From Bathymodiolus brooksi (Eukaryota > Mollusca > Bivalvia > Mytilida > Modiolidae), in the NCBI GenBank assembly GCA_963680875.1, contig OY804577.1:108263906-108327905 (forward strand): a stretch of DNA of 64,000 nucleotides, given 5' to 3'. The translations under genes were made by a program, and so were the position numbers. Shown here in pieces: positions 40,642 through 51,025 of the stretch (its first letter is position 1; the number at the start of each line of letters is the position of its first letter). The notes under the pieces were generated by a model. The model searched no databases. It worked only from the letters and a program-made list of their open reading frames with translations, and was not told the origin of the DNA.

Positions 40642-42613
40642 GTATTACATGTAACTTCATAGTCTGCTTGTCCTCATTCATATCATTGCCATATACAATG
40701 AAACCTGTATAATCCAAACCCTGAATAAACAGGAATCCTGTAACATTAACTCCCAATGTAGGAAATCTTAGTAAATTTAATTTGTATCAACCGAAAATCT
40801 GTCCATTCGGAACACATTATCAATCCTCGAAATGAAAATTTGAATTTACTGTCCGAAATATATTCTTGAATTTATTTTTATATAGTTCTAAATAAAAACT
40901 GAACAAAGTTTTACTGATCTTGGGCCGGTTTGGTTTAGACAGTTTTATTATGACTAACATTGTCCATCCTCTGAAGTTTGTTTTGTGATGACAAAGAAGG
41001 CAACAATTTGTTTAATCTCCTGTAGTAGCCATCTCCATTATTTTGAATTGTCGTATAAACTCCTCTTACAATTTAAATCCTATAACTTTTACACTACGAT
41101 TGTGTATCAGCATTTTATTAGGCTTAGAGTTATGGTATTTAACGCAACTGTCGTCAATATTTCAGTTATATTGTGGTGGTCAGTTTTATTGGTGGAGGAA
41201 ACCGAAGGAAAGAACCTACCTGTCGCAAGTCACTGACAAACTTTATCACATAATGTTGTATCGAGTACACCTCTCCATGAGCGAGTAGATAATAGGCACT
41301 GATTGCACAGTTAGTTGTAAATTCAACTACCATACGATCATGACCACCACGACCCCCATTTTATAAGGTGATTGAGAATTTCAACTAAACACAACAGAAT
41401 ATTTAAAAAAAAACACAGATTGGGAAAGTATCAGTTAATCCAATCTTTTTGCAATCTTATCATATATCATACAAAAAATCAGTTTGTTCATTCTCATGAT
41501 ATTTTGGGGGCTGTCATGATCGTATGGTAGATGGATTTACAACTGCCTTTGAAATCAGTGCCTATTACCACTAATGTCTGGGTACTCCGGTTTCCTTCCA
41601 ATAAAACTGACCGCCATAATGTAACTGAAATATTGCTGAAAGTGGTGTTAAACACCAGAAACCAAACCAAACCTCATGATATTTTGTAGTATATCATAGC
41701 CGACATTAAAGGTATCAGTTTGTCCAATCTCTTGCAGTCTTGTCATTTATCACACTAAACATTCAAGGCATCAAGTTTGTCCACCTTCGTACAGATTTGT
41801 TGTTATCATGGTCAACATGCATGACATTAGTTTGTCTAATATCTTAGTCTTGTTGTCTCCATTACACTTTAGGGGGCCGTCATGGCCATGATCATATGAT
41901 AGTTGGATTTACAACTCGATAAACTTGCAATGCAACAGGTTTTGAGACTTTAATAATTATAATTCAACTGAAATCTTGACTTTAATATCCTATCTTGGTT
42001 TTCGAGAGGGATTATTACGCCAACTCTCCCAATGTACGGATAAGAAATTGTTATGACGTGTGTACAGAAGTTGGTTCTGTTGACAGTGATCACTTATCTG
42101 TAGAAAGTATTAACTATCAATTTATTGGGTCATATAAAGTATATCTGAGAGAATACTGGTAAATAGTTGTTGTGATAGTGTACTAATTGTTTTCACAAAG
42201 TATCAGTTGCCACATGTTTTGAAAACCTCATATTTACTAATAAGTATTTACTTAGTTTTGCACTTACCAAAGCCTAATTAGGGGCCGCCGTGGTGGTCAT
42301 GATCGTATTCTGTTGGATTTACAACGACTTGTGCAGTCAGTGCCTATCACCACTAAAGTTGTGAGTTCGAATCCCGTTCATGGCGAGGTGTATTCGATAC
42401 AATATTATGTGTTAAAATTTGTCAGTGACTTGTGGCAGGTCGTTGGTTTTCTCAGGGTACTCCAGTTTCCTACACCGATAAAACTGACCGCCAAGATATA
42501 ACTGAAATATTGTTTAAAGTGGCATTAAACACCATAACCCTAACACTAACCCAAATTGCTATTGTTAAGGTTTGAAATATTCTACCATTGTATACATGTA
42601 TTTGTATTTTCAG
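40642..42613. mobile_element. Treslin intron rich in SINEs and a degenerate MITE
   Basis: Contains a degenerate mariner-like MITE (about 40695-40945, ends near ACAATGAAACCTG and GGTTTAGACAG), a reverse SINE family 1 copy (about 41127-41362), an internally deleted plus-strand copy (41512-41668), a head fragment (about 41876-41915), and a full plus-strand copy (42283-42553) with the B-box-like GAGTTCGAATCCC. Diverged words such as ATCAGTTTGTCCAATCT recur between about 41420 and 41850. Several short ORFs here are readings of the SINEs. Confidence 0.75.
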
Positions 42614-42763
42614 TTTTGAAATCACCCAATAGAAAACTAGTATCTGAGACTCCTGCTCACAAACAGAAAAAACATAACATGTGGAAGCGACTTGAGAAAG
42701 AACGAAGACGTACACATAGCGTTATAGACATAAAAGTTGTAGCAGAATCACCAGTGAAATCAG
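42614..42763 (+). CDS. TICRR: Treslin (TICRR), exon with the two TopBP1-binding CDK sites
   Basis: A 150-bp exon between TTGTATTTTCAG and GTGAGT, in phase on both sides. It encodes LKSPNRKLVSETPAHKQ, then a basic stretch, then KVVAESPVKS. In vertebrate treslin, CDK phosphorylates a Thr in an ETP-x-HKQ motif (T969 in human) and a Ser in an ESP motif (S1001); both bind BRCT repeats of TopBP1, as Sld3 binds Dpb11 in yeast. Here the Thr codon is 42649-42651 and the Ser codon 42748-42750, 33 codons apart, against 32 in human. This is the strongest evidence for the gene call. The end of this exon has been copied into a tandem repeat in the following intron. Confidence 0.92.
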
Positions 42764-43072
42764 GTGAGTAGTAGTTATACAGTTGTTATAAAGTTATAGC
42801 AGAATCACCAGTGAAACAGGTGACCAGTAGCTGTACTGTTGTTATTAAGTTGTAGAAGAATCACCAGTGAAACAGGTGACCAGTAGCTGTACTGTTGTTA
42901 TAAAGTTGTAGCAGAATCACCAGTGAAACAGGTGACCAGTAGCTGTACTGTTGTTATAAAGTTGTAGCAGAATCACCAGTGAAACAGGTGACCAGTAGCT
43001 GTACTGTTGTTATAAAGTTGTAGCAGAATCACCAGTGAAACAGGTGACCAGTAGCTGTACTGTTGTTAATGT
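42764..43072. repeat. 56-bp minisatellite derived from the preceding exon end
   Basis: Five intronic copies (anchor AGAATCACCAGTGAAA at 42801, 42857, 42913, 42969 and 43025) repeat the last part of the treslin exon with its splice donor region. The exon itself carries the anchor at 42744. In the copies the donor CAG-GTGAGT has become CAG-GTGACC, and one base is lost from both the AAAAGTTG run and the AAATCAG, so they would not keep frame. Confidence 0.93.
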
Positions 43073-44012
43073 TTGTCATTTATACATTTCACAAGATGCT
43101 TGCATGCTCTAGAAATTCATTTGTATAAAAAATTCATGCCACAATATAGCTGAAATACTGCTGATGTTGGCATTAAACTCCAATTAATCAATCAACCAAA
43201 TACATGCTCTCTGACTTTGGCCTCATTTCCGTGATCCATTTTTAAAACCACACATTTATCCTACATTTAAATCTCAGCCAGGCATTGTCATTTGAAATCT
43301 CATTTTCATAACCTGGGAACAAGCATCCACATTAATTTTTTTCCAAAAAGTATACTTTATAGTAAATTCCTAAGAAAATATTTGTTTGAAAAATAAAACT
43401 TGAGTGCGGTTTGAGACTATAGAACTGGTATTCATTGCTTCTCCACGAAACAGGCAGCTATAAAGAGTAAGGCAAAGACTGGGTGGCTCGGAATTAGCTT
43501 AATGTGTCCAAGTGGAGCGACATGTCTACCTGTGGAATGTTGTTTCAGTGAACTAACACTATAAGAATCCAACTAAGCATAATGGTCATATACAAAACGG
43601 ACATCATTATCATATCTTCGAAATGTATCTTGTTCTCGCCGTGATACAACTGAATAAGAACTCACTTGGTGTTAAAAAACAATCAATCACTAAATATATA
43701 TTTTATGAAATAACTAGAAGACGTTAAATATGGGGCACATAAATTTGATTGGTTGATTGAATGGTGTTTAACGCCAACTTCATAAATTTGAAGATGTACT
43801 GATAGACAAGGATCGATTGATTGTTGTTGTTGTTTAACGCCAAACGAGCAATTTTTAAGCTATATCATGGCGAGAACAATTTACATTCAATGAAATGAGC
43901 TAAAGTTGGCATAAAACATCAATCAATCAATCAAATGATGATGATGGTGTAGACTAGGATCCTTTATAAAGTTGCTTTGAATATCTTAATTTATGTCTTA
44001 ATTATTTTTCAG
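43073..44012. mobile_element. Treslin intron with SINE family 2 pieces
   Basis: SINE tails occur at about 43134-43195, 43755-43790 and 43810-43925. A longer family 2 copy spans about 43434-43690 on the plus strand (GGTGGCTCGGAATTAG, TTGTTCTCGCCGTGATA). No exon is seen before the acceptor TTATTTTTCAG at 44012. Confidence 0.7.
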
Positions 44013-46099
44013 ATCTTCTTGAAAGGGACAGTCCATCACAAAAGAAAAGAGCTCTCACAACTTTACGAAGATCATTTTACTCTGCAGGACCTATAAACAG
44101 ATCTCGTAGCCTGACAAACAGTCTAGAGCTTGCTGATAGAATAGCAGGGAGAAATAGCAATTATGTCAAGAAAACAAAGAGACAGAGTCTGTTTAATCTG
44201 AAGTCACCAGACAGAAATTCTTCATTTCTACTGTCTCAATTAATGGGAAGTCCTGAATCAATACAAAAGACACCCGGCAAAAAAATCTCGCAATGTCGTC
44301 AATCACCTAGTCAAAATACCCCATCAAAAACTCAAAGTAAAGGGCTTTCATCTCAAAAATCACTTTTCAAGGAGAAAAGCCCCAAGCGATCAATAAAGAA
44401 ATTGTCATTCACTCCTGTGAAAAATTCCTCTAGTCAGGATACAATTATACCCGACTCGCCGTGTTTAAACACTAGGTCGCATACCCCTAGTAAAATTCTA
44501 ATTCTTAACACACCTTCAAAGTCACCTTCTGTGAACACATCCTTGCTTCTTTCACCAAGTCAGAGTACAAGGTCAAAGGTCACAGCAACACCAACTAGGC
44601 ATAGTGTCAAGGCCAAGCTGTATTTTAAAAGTCCAGAACAAAAATTAAACAGTAACACTCAGGCGAAAATTGCATCCCCCAATAAAACAATGCAAAGAAA
44701 AAGATCTCTTAATCTAGACGAAAAAGATGTCCTGGAGAATAAGACATTGATTTTAAAAGTCCAAAATCAGACAGCTTCAAAAACATGTCTTGCGAATCAG
44801 AATGAAGTTGAAAATGTTAAATATGAAGGTTCTTATCAACAAACAGAAAAAACACCGTCACCAACCAAAAAATTGATTATTAAAACACCAAATTCTATAG
44901 ATAGCTGGCCGAGGAAGAAAAAATGGACGAAAATTAAATATGGAAGTAATACAAAAAAACGTTCAAATGATCAAGAATGTGTGGAGGAAGATGGATCGGT
45001 AAGAGGCTCTAATGTTAGTAGTTCTGATGACGAGTTTGCTGTGAGAATTAATGATCAGATTAATCTTGATGAACGACTTGAACCAGACATCGACAAAAAT
45101 ATAGAGGTCAGTTCGACTGATAAAAATGTACCGGTACCTAATAAACCTCGAATATCCTCCAAAAGGAGCTTAACCTTGTCACCTGATGAACAAATTCATG
45201 AATCGTCACCAAAACGAAGAAGGTGCTTACCGTTATCGAATGACAATAGAGCTGGAAATAACGGCAGAAGTCTCCCTGTAGATGAAGTAAAATCAGGTAG
45301 CAATGATAATAACATTGTACCGAAACTTTCAAGGAAAAGGAATTTGATCCTGTCACCCGAAAAGTGTATTTCTTCTCCAAATAAAAGACAGAGAATTTCT
45401 CTAAAGGGAGATGATATAGAATCATCTAAGATGGAATTACCTGTGTCATTTTCTCTACATTCGCATATTCTTACAAGAAATTTTTCAAATTCTTCCGAAG
45501 GAGTCTTGTCTAGTCAAGGGTTTGACACAAGTTTTATGAATTCACAAGGCAGTGCATATTCTAAAGACATTCTATCTGTTACTAGTACTGAATCTATGGA
45601 TTATTTTTCCGTATCAAATGATGAGGTTTTTCTATCCCCATCAAAAAGGACAAGAACATCCAGTCAGTTATCACAAAGTCAAGACATTGGAGTTGAACAT
45701 GCCAAATTGGTAGATTTATCCAAGAATTCAAATATTAGATCAGATTTGCCAGTTTTTGGCTCATCCAAGGAAAATAAATCTAATCTTCAAAACAGACTTA
45801 AAAGTCAAGAGACTGATAATCACCAATACAATGAGGAAACTGTTTCAACAATTAAAAGTCCTTGTACAAAAATTGTACAATCAGATGATGGTTCTACAAT
45901 AGTCTCTCCTTCAACTAGGAAATATTCTCCAAGTGTGTCAGCCAAGAGTCTTTGTCATTTGATTAGCTCCCCTATATTGAACTCTCCTGCTATGAAGGAA
46001 AGTAAGGAAGATGGCAGTCCTAAAATTGACCAAGATAGTCTAAATATACGCAGAAAGAAAATGTCTGGGAGAATTAGAAGATCATTGATGCAGAATTGA
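44013..46099 (+). CDS. TICRR: Treslin (TICRR), large C-terminal exon
   Basis: Treslin, the metazoan Sld3 counterpart, loads CDC45 at replication origins in the nucleus. This exon opens after TTATTTTTCAG with two bases completing the previous codon, and reads about 694 residues to TGA at 46097. The start has RDSPSQKKRALTTLRRSFYS, matching the RSP-R and SFYS stretch after the TopBP1-binding sites in vertebrate treslin. Dozens of SP and TP pairs follow, giving a disordered, CDK-site-rich tail. IDSWPRKKKW (about 44893-44925) resembles the conserved DWPRRKR motif near the vertebrate C-terminus. Repeats of the type L-x-SP-E/D with K-R-x-R follow (about 45170, 45345, 45630). The protein ends in RIRRSLMQN. 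A start at the internal ATG 44243 is not needed, because the frame continues upstream to the acceptor. A 95-aa minus-strand ORF at 45138-45425 is a shadow. Confidence 0.92.
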
Positions 46100-46780
46100 T
46101 ATTTAACATTTGTGGAACTTCTTGAGTAAATTTTGTCAAAAAGTTACAAATGAATGCAATATTTTAACCACTTTCTGGTAATTGTCATGAAGCAAATAAT
46201 AAGATAAGGATTAAATGACCCTCATCAAATACCTACCATATATAAAATTTGTAGAAAATGCACGGCTTTACCTACGTTCTTGTCATTTCAAAATCTTATA
46301 TCAACTACCCTATACAATATGTAAAAGTATTTTTGTGGACTTCATTCAAAATAAATCTTGTTTTGAAGAAGTAACTCCATTGGATTTTTTTGTTAATCAA
46401 AACATGAAAAAATTTCTAGCATTGCATGTATGACAAATTCATTATCTTGACTTAACTGTAGGAAACAAAACATGACCATATTGAATAATGAAACCAGGGG
46501 ATTTTCTATAAATTTTCTGTAAGTTTAACATGTTAATATTAAGGTATTCATTGGGAGGGGTAGGGGAGGTTCATAACTAAAATAACCAAAGAATGTACCA
46601 AAAAAGCAGCATTTAACAAATATATTTTTTATTTGACTTTTTAAACAATTTGCCACAGTCACATACTGTATTAATTATGGATGTTGATGCCAGTGTTATA
46701 TTATAAGATAATTATGATTTTATACAAATTTTAATTATTTTTTTTTCAAAAGGGAGATAACTATGTCAAAATGAATAAAA
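46100..46780 (+). other. Treslin 3' UTR with candidate poly(A) signals
   Basis: AT-rich sequence after the treslin stop. AATAAA hexamers occur at 46350-46355 and 46774-46779, either of which could end the transcript. The 72-aa ORF at 46215-46433 has no features of a real gene. Confidence 0.5.
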
Positions 46781-46944
46781 ATAGAAAATATGTTTATGCC
46801 ATTTGTGATTACAAATCGTGAAATGAAATCTAAGTAGGTTTTTAAAATATAAGCTTAAAAATATAGGACAGGAATGAGAGAGAGGCTAATTTATTTTTTC
46901 CTTTTGTGTGCAGTAGGTATTGATCACACATCCAATTTTACAAA

Positions 46945-47165
46945 GGGGATGTCATGGTCGTGATCGTATGGTAGTTGGATTTACAACTACCTATGCAATC
47001 TATGAATTCCGCTCAGGCGAGGTGTACTCTGTACAACATTATGTGATAAAGTTTGTCAGTTACTTGCGACAGGTCGATGGTTTCCTCCACCAATAAAACT
47101 GACCACCACGATATAACTGTATTGTTGAAAGTGGCGTTAAACACCATAAACCTAACCCTAACCCA
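46945..47165 (+). mobile_element. SINE family 1, plus strand
   Basis: The head has GTCATGGTCGTGATCGTATG and TTGGATTTACAACTACC, followed by GATAAAGTTTGTCAG and the tail TTGAAAGTGGCGTTAAACAC, then CCTAACCCTAACCC. The tail resembles the shared 3' body of molluscan MetaSINE-type elements; that assignment is from memory. Confidence 0.8.
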
Positions 47166-47764
47166 AATTCAGGTCCTTCATCAACTTTGTCATTATGAAT
47201 CAGGGGAGAGGGGATGGGGGTAACAGAATACACATCAGTCTCATAAGGCCCATTTATTTTGTTGATGTTGCAAATATTGCAATTGATCCTGTACAGAAAC
47301 CAGATTTCAAACTTGCCTGGGACAACACAAGGGTGGATACTTTTTCACATCTTATATTGAGAGCCTTCACAAATATGGTTTTACTAAATATAGAAATTTA
47401 TTCAAATTTTCAAATAAGATTTACATACAATTTAAACTACATGTATAGATTAGGGAAAGGATTTACATACAATTTAAACTACATACATGTATAGATTAGG
47501 GAACGACCATTTAACTCTTAGGGGGCTATGGTTTTTTATTTCTGTTGTCCAAATTTATAGAAAAATAAATAATCTGATCCTGCAGTGTTCAACAAACAAT
47601 ATGGGGAAAATTTGTACAAAAAATACTGATTTGTGTGTCGTGTAACAAGTTTTTATGGCTCTGGGGGAAAAACAGAGCTACATGTACCCCCTTAAAATTG
47701 AGTGGTCAGCCACTTAAATTATCTGGTTATTGATTAGATCGATGATAAACAGAATGTGTGGTGG
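47166..47764. mobile_element. Intergenic DNA with a degenerate PIF/Harbinger-like MITE
   Basis: From about 47499 to 47715 an element begins GGGAACGACCATTTAAC and ends near GTGGTCAGCCACTTAAA, a degraded version of the termini of the copy at 55420. A 24-bp AT-rich sequence is duplicated at about 47420 and 47461. The 99-aa ORF at 47195-47494 has no recognisable domain. Confidence 0.5.
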
Positions 47765-48027
47765 TTGGTTTATGGTGTTTAATGCCACTTTCAAAATATT
47801 TCAGTTATATCGTTGTGGTCAGTTTTATTAGTGGAGGAAACAGGAGTACCCGGAGAAAACCACCAACCTGTCGTAAGTCACTGACAAACTTTATCACACA
47901 ATGTTGTATTGAGTACACCTCGCCATGAACAGGGTTCGAACTCCTAACTTTAGTGGTGATAGGCACGGATTGCACAGGTAGTTATAAATCCAACTACCAT
48001 ACGATTACGACCACGACGGTCCCCAGA
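47765..48027 (-). mobile_element. SINE family 1, minus strand, near full length
   Basis: The plus strand shows the reverse complement of the SINE: TTCAGTTATATCGTTGTGGT, then CACCAACCTGTCGTAAGTCA, then GGGTTCGAACTCC (B-box complement), then CCAACTACCATACGATTACG. The head lies at the right end. The 62-aa ORF at 47953 is a reading of it. Confidence 0.82.
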
Positions 48028-48377
48028 ATGTTTGGGTACAATAAACATGAACATCAATATTATATTATTTTTAAATTATATATCATCATTTACATTATAT
48101 ATAACATAATATCATCATTATATAAACTTATTATTTTGTAATGTGTATATTAATTATAATCTATTCTAACATGACCTCCTTCTTTCGCTTTGTTAACAAA
48201 TGAGCGAGTTATCAATTCGGTATAATCTCATTAGATCATGCACCGATGAATGTGACTGACTTTTCCATTGGCAGCATAAATTGTGTGCGACATTTTCCGC
48301 AAACATAAATATAAATTACTGTCTTCTAATCAGAGTATTATACCGTATTTGTACTCTTAGATGTATCAGAATCGAAA

Positions 48378-48526
48378 AAAATCATGGAAGCCAGAATGTG
48401 TTTTGAATTTCAACAGGGATTGGTGGATATTAGTAAATTTTATCCCTCGCTTCTGGCTCGGGATAAAATACTAATATCCACCAATCCATGTTAAAACTCC
48501 CAACACATTCTGGCTTCCATGATTTA
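48378..48526. mobile_element. Long hairpin (MITE-like inverted repeat)
   Basis: The left arm contains ATCATGGAAGCCAGAATGTG and GGGATTGGTGGATATTAGTA. The right arm contains their complements in reverse order, ending CATTCTGGCTTCCATGATT. A loop of about 15 bases, CTCGCTTCTGGCTCG, separates them. Arms are about 65 bp with few mismatches. No coding capacity. The region between 48028 and 48377 is AT-rich without a gene. Confidence 0.8.
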
Positions 48527-48569
48527 TTTCTAAAATATTTAAGTCTATTTGTAAATATATATATTTATA

Positions 48570-48735
48570 CAGTGCACCCTGTCTAAAGTGAACATCCCTG
48601 GGACCAACATTTATGTTCAGAATAGACTAGTGTTTGGTTTATACAGGATTATATAGAGTAACAAAGATTTCCTACATTGGAATTATTTTTTTTATAGTCA
48701 GTTTATTCAGGGTTTGGTTTAGACAGGTTTCACTG
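48570..48735. mobile_element. Mariner-like MITE
   Basis: Flanked by TA dinucleotides, with ends CAGTGCACCCTGTCTAAA and, inverted, CAGTGAAACCTGTCTAAA. Similar termini occur at 52630-52808 and 58648-58826. TA flanks and CAGT ends suggest a Tc1/mariner-type parent; no transposase is present. Confidence 0.65.
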
Positions 48736-48851
48736 TATATATTCATAGTCTTTAGTTTGTTTAAAATACAAGAAAATACTTGTGACCATCATGAGCCTCC
48801 TCCGATATACCAACCAGATGCCTCAAAAATATTTACCTTTATGTGTTGTTG

Positions 48852-48935
48852 CCAGTGACTTGCGGCAGGTTTTCTCTGGGTACTTCGGTTTCCTCCACCA
48901 ATAAAACTGACTGCCATGATATAACTGAATATTGT
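48852..48935 (+). mobile_element. SINE family 1, 3' fragment
   Basis: Begins within GTGACTTGCGGCAGG and contains TCCTCCACCAATAAAACTGA and ATGATATAACTGAATATTG. Confidence 0.75.
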
Positions 48936-49034
48936 TGAAGAAATTCATCAGTTTGTTGTCTGATTTTGAAATCACATTTTATATTGATACAGAATTGTAC
49001 ATAATACATTTATGTCAAATTTATATATAGCTGC

Positions 49035-49075
49035 ATATATATATATAAATATATAGCTGCATATATATATATATA
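49035..49075. repeat. AT microsatellite
   Basis: Two runs of alternating A and T around AGCTGCATATAT, adjacent to a tRNA-like sequence. Confidence 0.85.
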
Positions 49076-49083
49076 AGAGTGGA

Positions 49084-49172
49084 TGTGGTCGAGTGGTCTA
49101 GGGCGCTGGACGTAAGGCTAAGCGAATGGTGCTGCAGTGTATCATTGGTGTGGGTTCAAATCCCGTCGAGGG
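49084..49172 (+). mobile_element. tRNA-like sequence, probably a SINE head or tRNA-Leu-like pseudogene
   Basis: TGGTCGAGTGG fits the A box and GGTTCAAATCCC fits the B box, about 55 bp apart, as in class II (Leu/Ser) tRNAs. The sequence between them does not give a convincing anticodon arm. The 3' side continues into non-tRNA DNA, so a SINE head is more likely than a working tRNA gene. Confidence 0.5.
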
Positions 49173-49296
49173 AAGAACAAAAATTTGACAGCTCTAAAAT
49201 CTAATTCTAACACTGTTTGGTTTAATTTTCAGACGTATATATATATTAATTGGTTACTTTTATGCTTCATATAAAGAAAATTCACCAAATTTATTG

Positions 49297-49532
49297 CTAT
49301 TTGATATTAATGAAAATATCTTCTGTTAACATATGATTAAAACTGCTAAGTACAACATATTTATCTTTAACGGTCTCCATTTGGGACATTTTTTTGTTTA
49401 CCATCAGAAATAGATCCATCACTGACATTTTATGTTTTTTAATATCTTTGTCTTTGATCAAGTCTCTCATACAAAGAAATAACCATCCTCCAGCATCGTT
49501 TTGCAAATTATTTGTTGTGTAAGACTTGAAAC
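49297..49532 (-). CDS. Caspase-like protein, last exon (small subunit)
   Basis: Read from an acceptor TTTTTTTAG, two bases complete the Gly codon of the previous exon. The frame reads FKSYTTNNLQNDAGGWLFLC, then MRDLI..., VMDLFLMVNKKMSQ, and YVVLSSFNHMLTEDIFI before TAG at 49297. This matches the caspase p10 subunit in order: the substrate-loop segment, the GSWF motif (here GGWLF), the L-x-x-VN helix segment, and the final S-x-L-x-K-x-x-F-F strand. Caspases are cysteine proteases of apoptosis and inflammation. The usual SWR of the S1 pocket is here KSYT, so the conserved Arg is absent. AATAAA follows the stop at once (49295-49290). It is tail-to-tail with treslin. Confidence 0.8.
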
Positions 49533-49615
49533 CTAAAAAAATATATTAATAACAAATTATTTCAAGCAAGCTTAAATAAATGGGCATCATGAAACTTATT
49601 TAAAAGTTCTAAAAT

Positions 49616-49945
49616 AAAATGAAAACCAAAAAAATACCACACTGTCGGAACAATTCCAAAATATAAATATACCACACTGTTGGAACAGTTCCAAAATAAA
49701 AAAAATACCACAGTCGGAACAGTTCCAAAATAAAAAAAATACCACACTGTCAGAACAGTTCCAAAATAAAAAAATACCACACTGTCGGAACAGTTCCAAA
49801 ATAAAAAAATACCACACTGTCGAAACAGTTCCAAAATAACAAAAATATGACACTTGGAACAGTTCCAAAATAAAAAAATACCACACTTGGAACAGTTCCA
49901 AAATAAAAAAAATACCACACTTGGAACAGTTCCAAAATAAAAAAA
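49616..49945. repeat. Minisatellite of about 36 bp (about nine units)
   Basis: The unit contains GGAACAGTTCCAAAATAAAA and AAATACCACACTGTC. The core GGAACAGTTCC is an imperfect palindrome. Three overlapping minus-strand ORFs (FWNCSDSVVFF-type) are readings of this repeat. It lies in the last intron of the caspase-like gene. Confidence 0.92.
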
Positions 49946-50089
49946 TCTAATTGAAAACTTGTAGAAACAGAGGCAAAATTGATACCCCCAACACATATAC
50001 ATGACTGCTCACTTTTGTGGCTTGGTACAGGCACTTCAATAAGAAGTGGCAGGGTTAAACAACTTTTATGGGCCCAACCCTCCCCTCAA

Positions 50090-50249
50090 TTCACTTTAAC
50101 TGTATCTTTGTCATTTGCTGTAAATAACTCTTGAATTTTTCGTTCACTTTAACTGTATCTTTGCCATTTGCTGTAAATAACTCTTGAATTTTTCGTTCAC
50201 TTTAACTGTATCTTTGCCATTTGCTGTAAATAACTCTTGAATTTTTCGA
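50090..50249. repeat. 53-bp tandem repeat, three units
   Basis: The anchor TCACTTTAACTGTATCTTTG begins at 50091, 50144 and 50197. A family 2 SINE tail follows directly (50250-50345). Confidence 0.92.
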
Positions 50250-50457
50250 AGTTGAGTTGGTCTAGAACATTGAAAATTATCTTGTTCTCGCCATGATATA
50301 GCTGAAAAATTGCTGAATTGGCATTAAACAACAATCAATCGCTCACTCAAAAAAGATGCTGCTACCTATATCTCATGGATCATGATGTAACATTTATAAT
50401 TGCATTTCACATTTCATTATCAGATTGCAATCAAGGTCATCACGTCAAAGGGACACT

Positions 50458-50790
50458 ACAATTGCATTGGTGGTGTAATGGTTAGCATGCTTGTCTCAAC
50501 TGCGGAAGATCGTGGGTTTCAAGCCCAGGTCGAGTCAAACCAAAGACTTTATTGCTTCTCCGCTAAGCACTCAGCAACAGCGAGTAAGAGCAAAGATTGG
50601 TTGGCTCGGAATCAGTTTAATGTGTCAGTAGAGCAACAGGTGTTGTTTCAGTGAGCTAGCATTATAAAAATCCATCTTGTTGCTTAGTACAAAATGGTCA
50701 TCGACCATCATCATCCCATCAAATGTAACTTGGTCTTGCCTTGATATAGGTGAAAAATTTGTCATTTGCCATTAAACAACAATCACTTGT
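50458..50790 (+). mobile_element. SINE family 2, near full length
   Basis: The tRNA-like head has TTGGTGGTGTAATGGTTAGC (A-box form TGGTGTAATGG) and a B-box-like GGGTTTCAAGCCC. The body has GATTGGTTGGCTCGGAATCA, and the tail CCATTAAACAACAATCAC. It is the best intact relative of the SINE at 33968-34290, whose head seeded the 49-bp array. The 84-aa ORF at 50400 is a reading of it. Confidence 0.82.
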
Positions 50791-50857
50791 TCACTTAATC
50801 AAGTGGACACCTGTCAAAATAATTAAAATCTGAAATAAAAAATTATAAAATACAAAC

Positions 50858-51025
50858 CTGAAGGAGCAGAAAAAAATGCTATACTATTTTTAATACAAGG
50901 TTGTGCTAATTTCCAGGTTTTTGGCCACTCTACATTTGTTTCCTTTAGAAATGATCCCTCTGATTGACTTTGATGCATGGTATCTGATTTTGGATTTGAT
51001 GGTTGACGTAAGTCTGGGACTGTGC
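50858..51025 (-). CDS. Caspase-like protein, inter-subunit exon
   Basis: A 168-bp exon read from acceptor TATTTTAAAG to donor CAG-GTTTGT. It begins with two bases that complete the codon left by the exon at 56006, and ends with one base that joins the last exon; both joins keep frame. It encodes a Ser-rich linker (TVPDLRQPSNPKSDTMHQSQ) and ends in NSIAFFSAPSG. In caspases this last segment is the DFLIAYSTVPG strand that opens the small subunit. The linker is longer than in most effector caspases. It contains no obvious canonical DEVD-type cleavage site; NPKSD is the only short Asp site near its start. Confidence 0.75.

Noticed and set aside
47195..47494. 99-aa ORF after the treslin 3' UTR
   Set aside because: No domain, no splice or promoter signals, and its end contains a duplicated AT-rich segment.
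49084..49172. Functional tRNA-Leu gene
   Set aside because: A and B boxes fit, but no clean cloverleaf or anticodon arm could be drawn and the 3' end runs into unrelated DNA.
49562..50034. Three overlapping minus-strand ORFs with FWNCSDSVV-type repeats
   Set aside because: Products of a 36-bp minisatellite open in all three frames.
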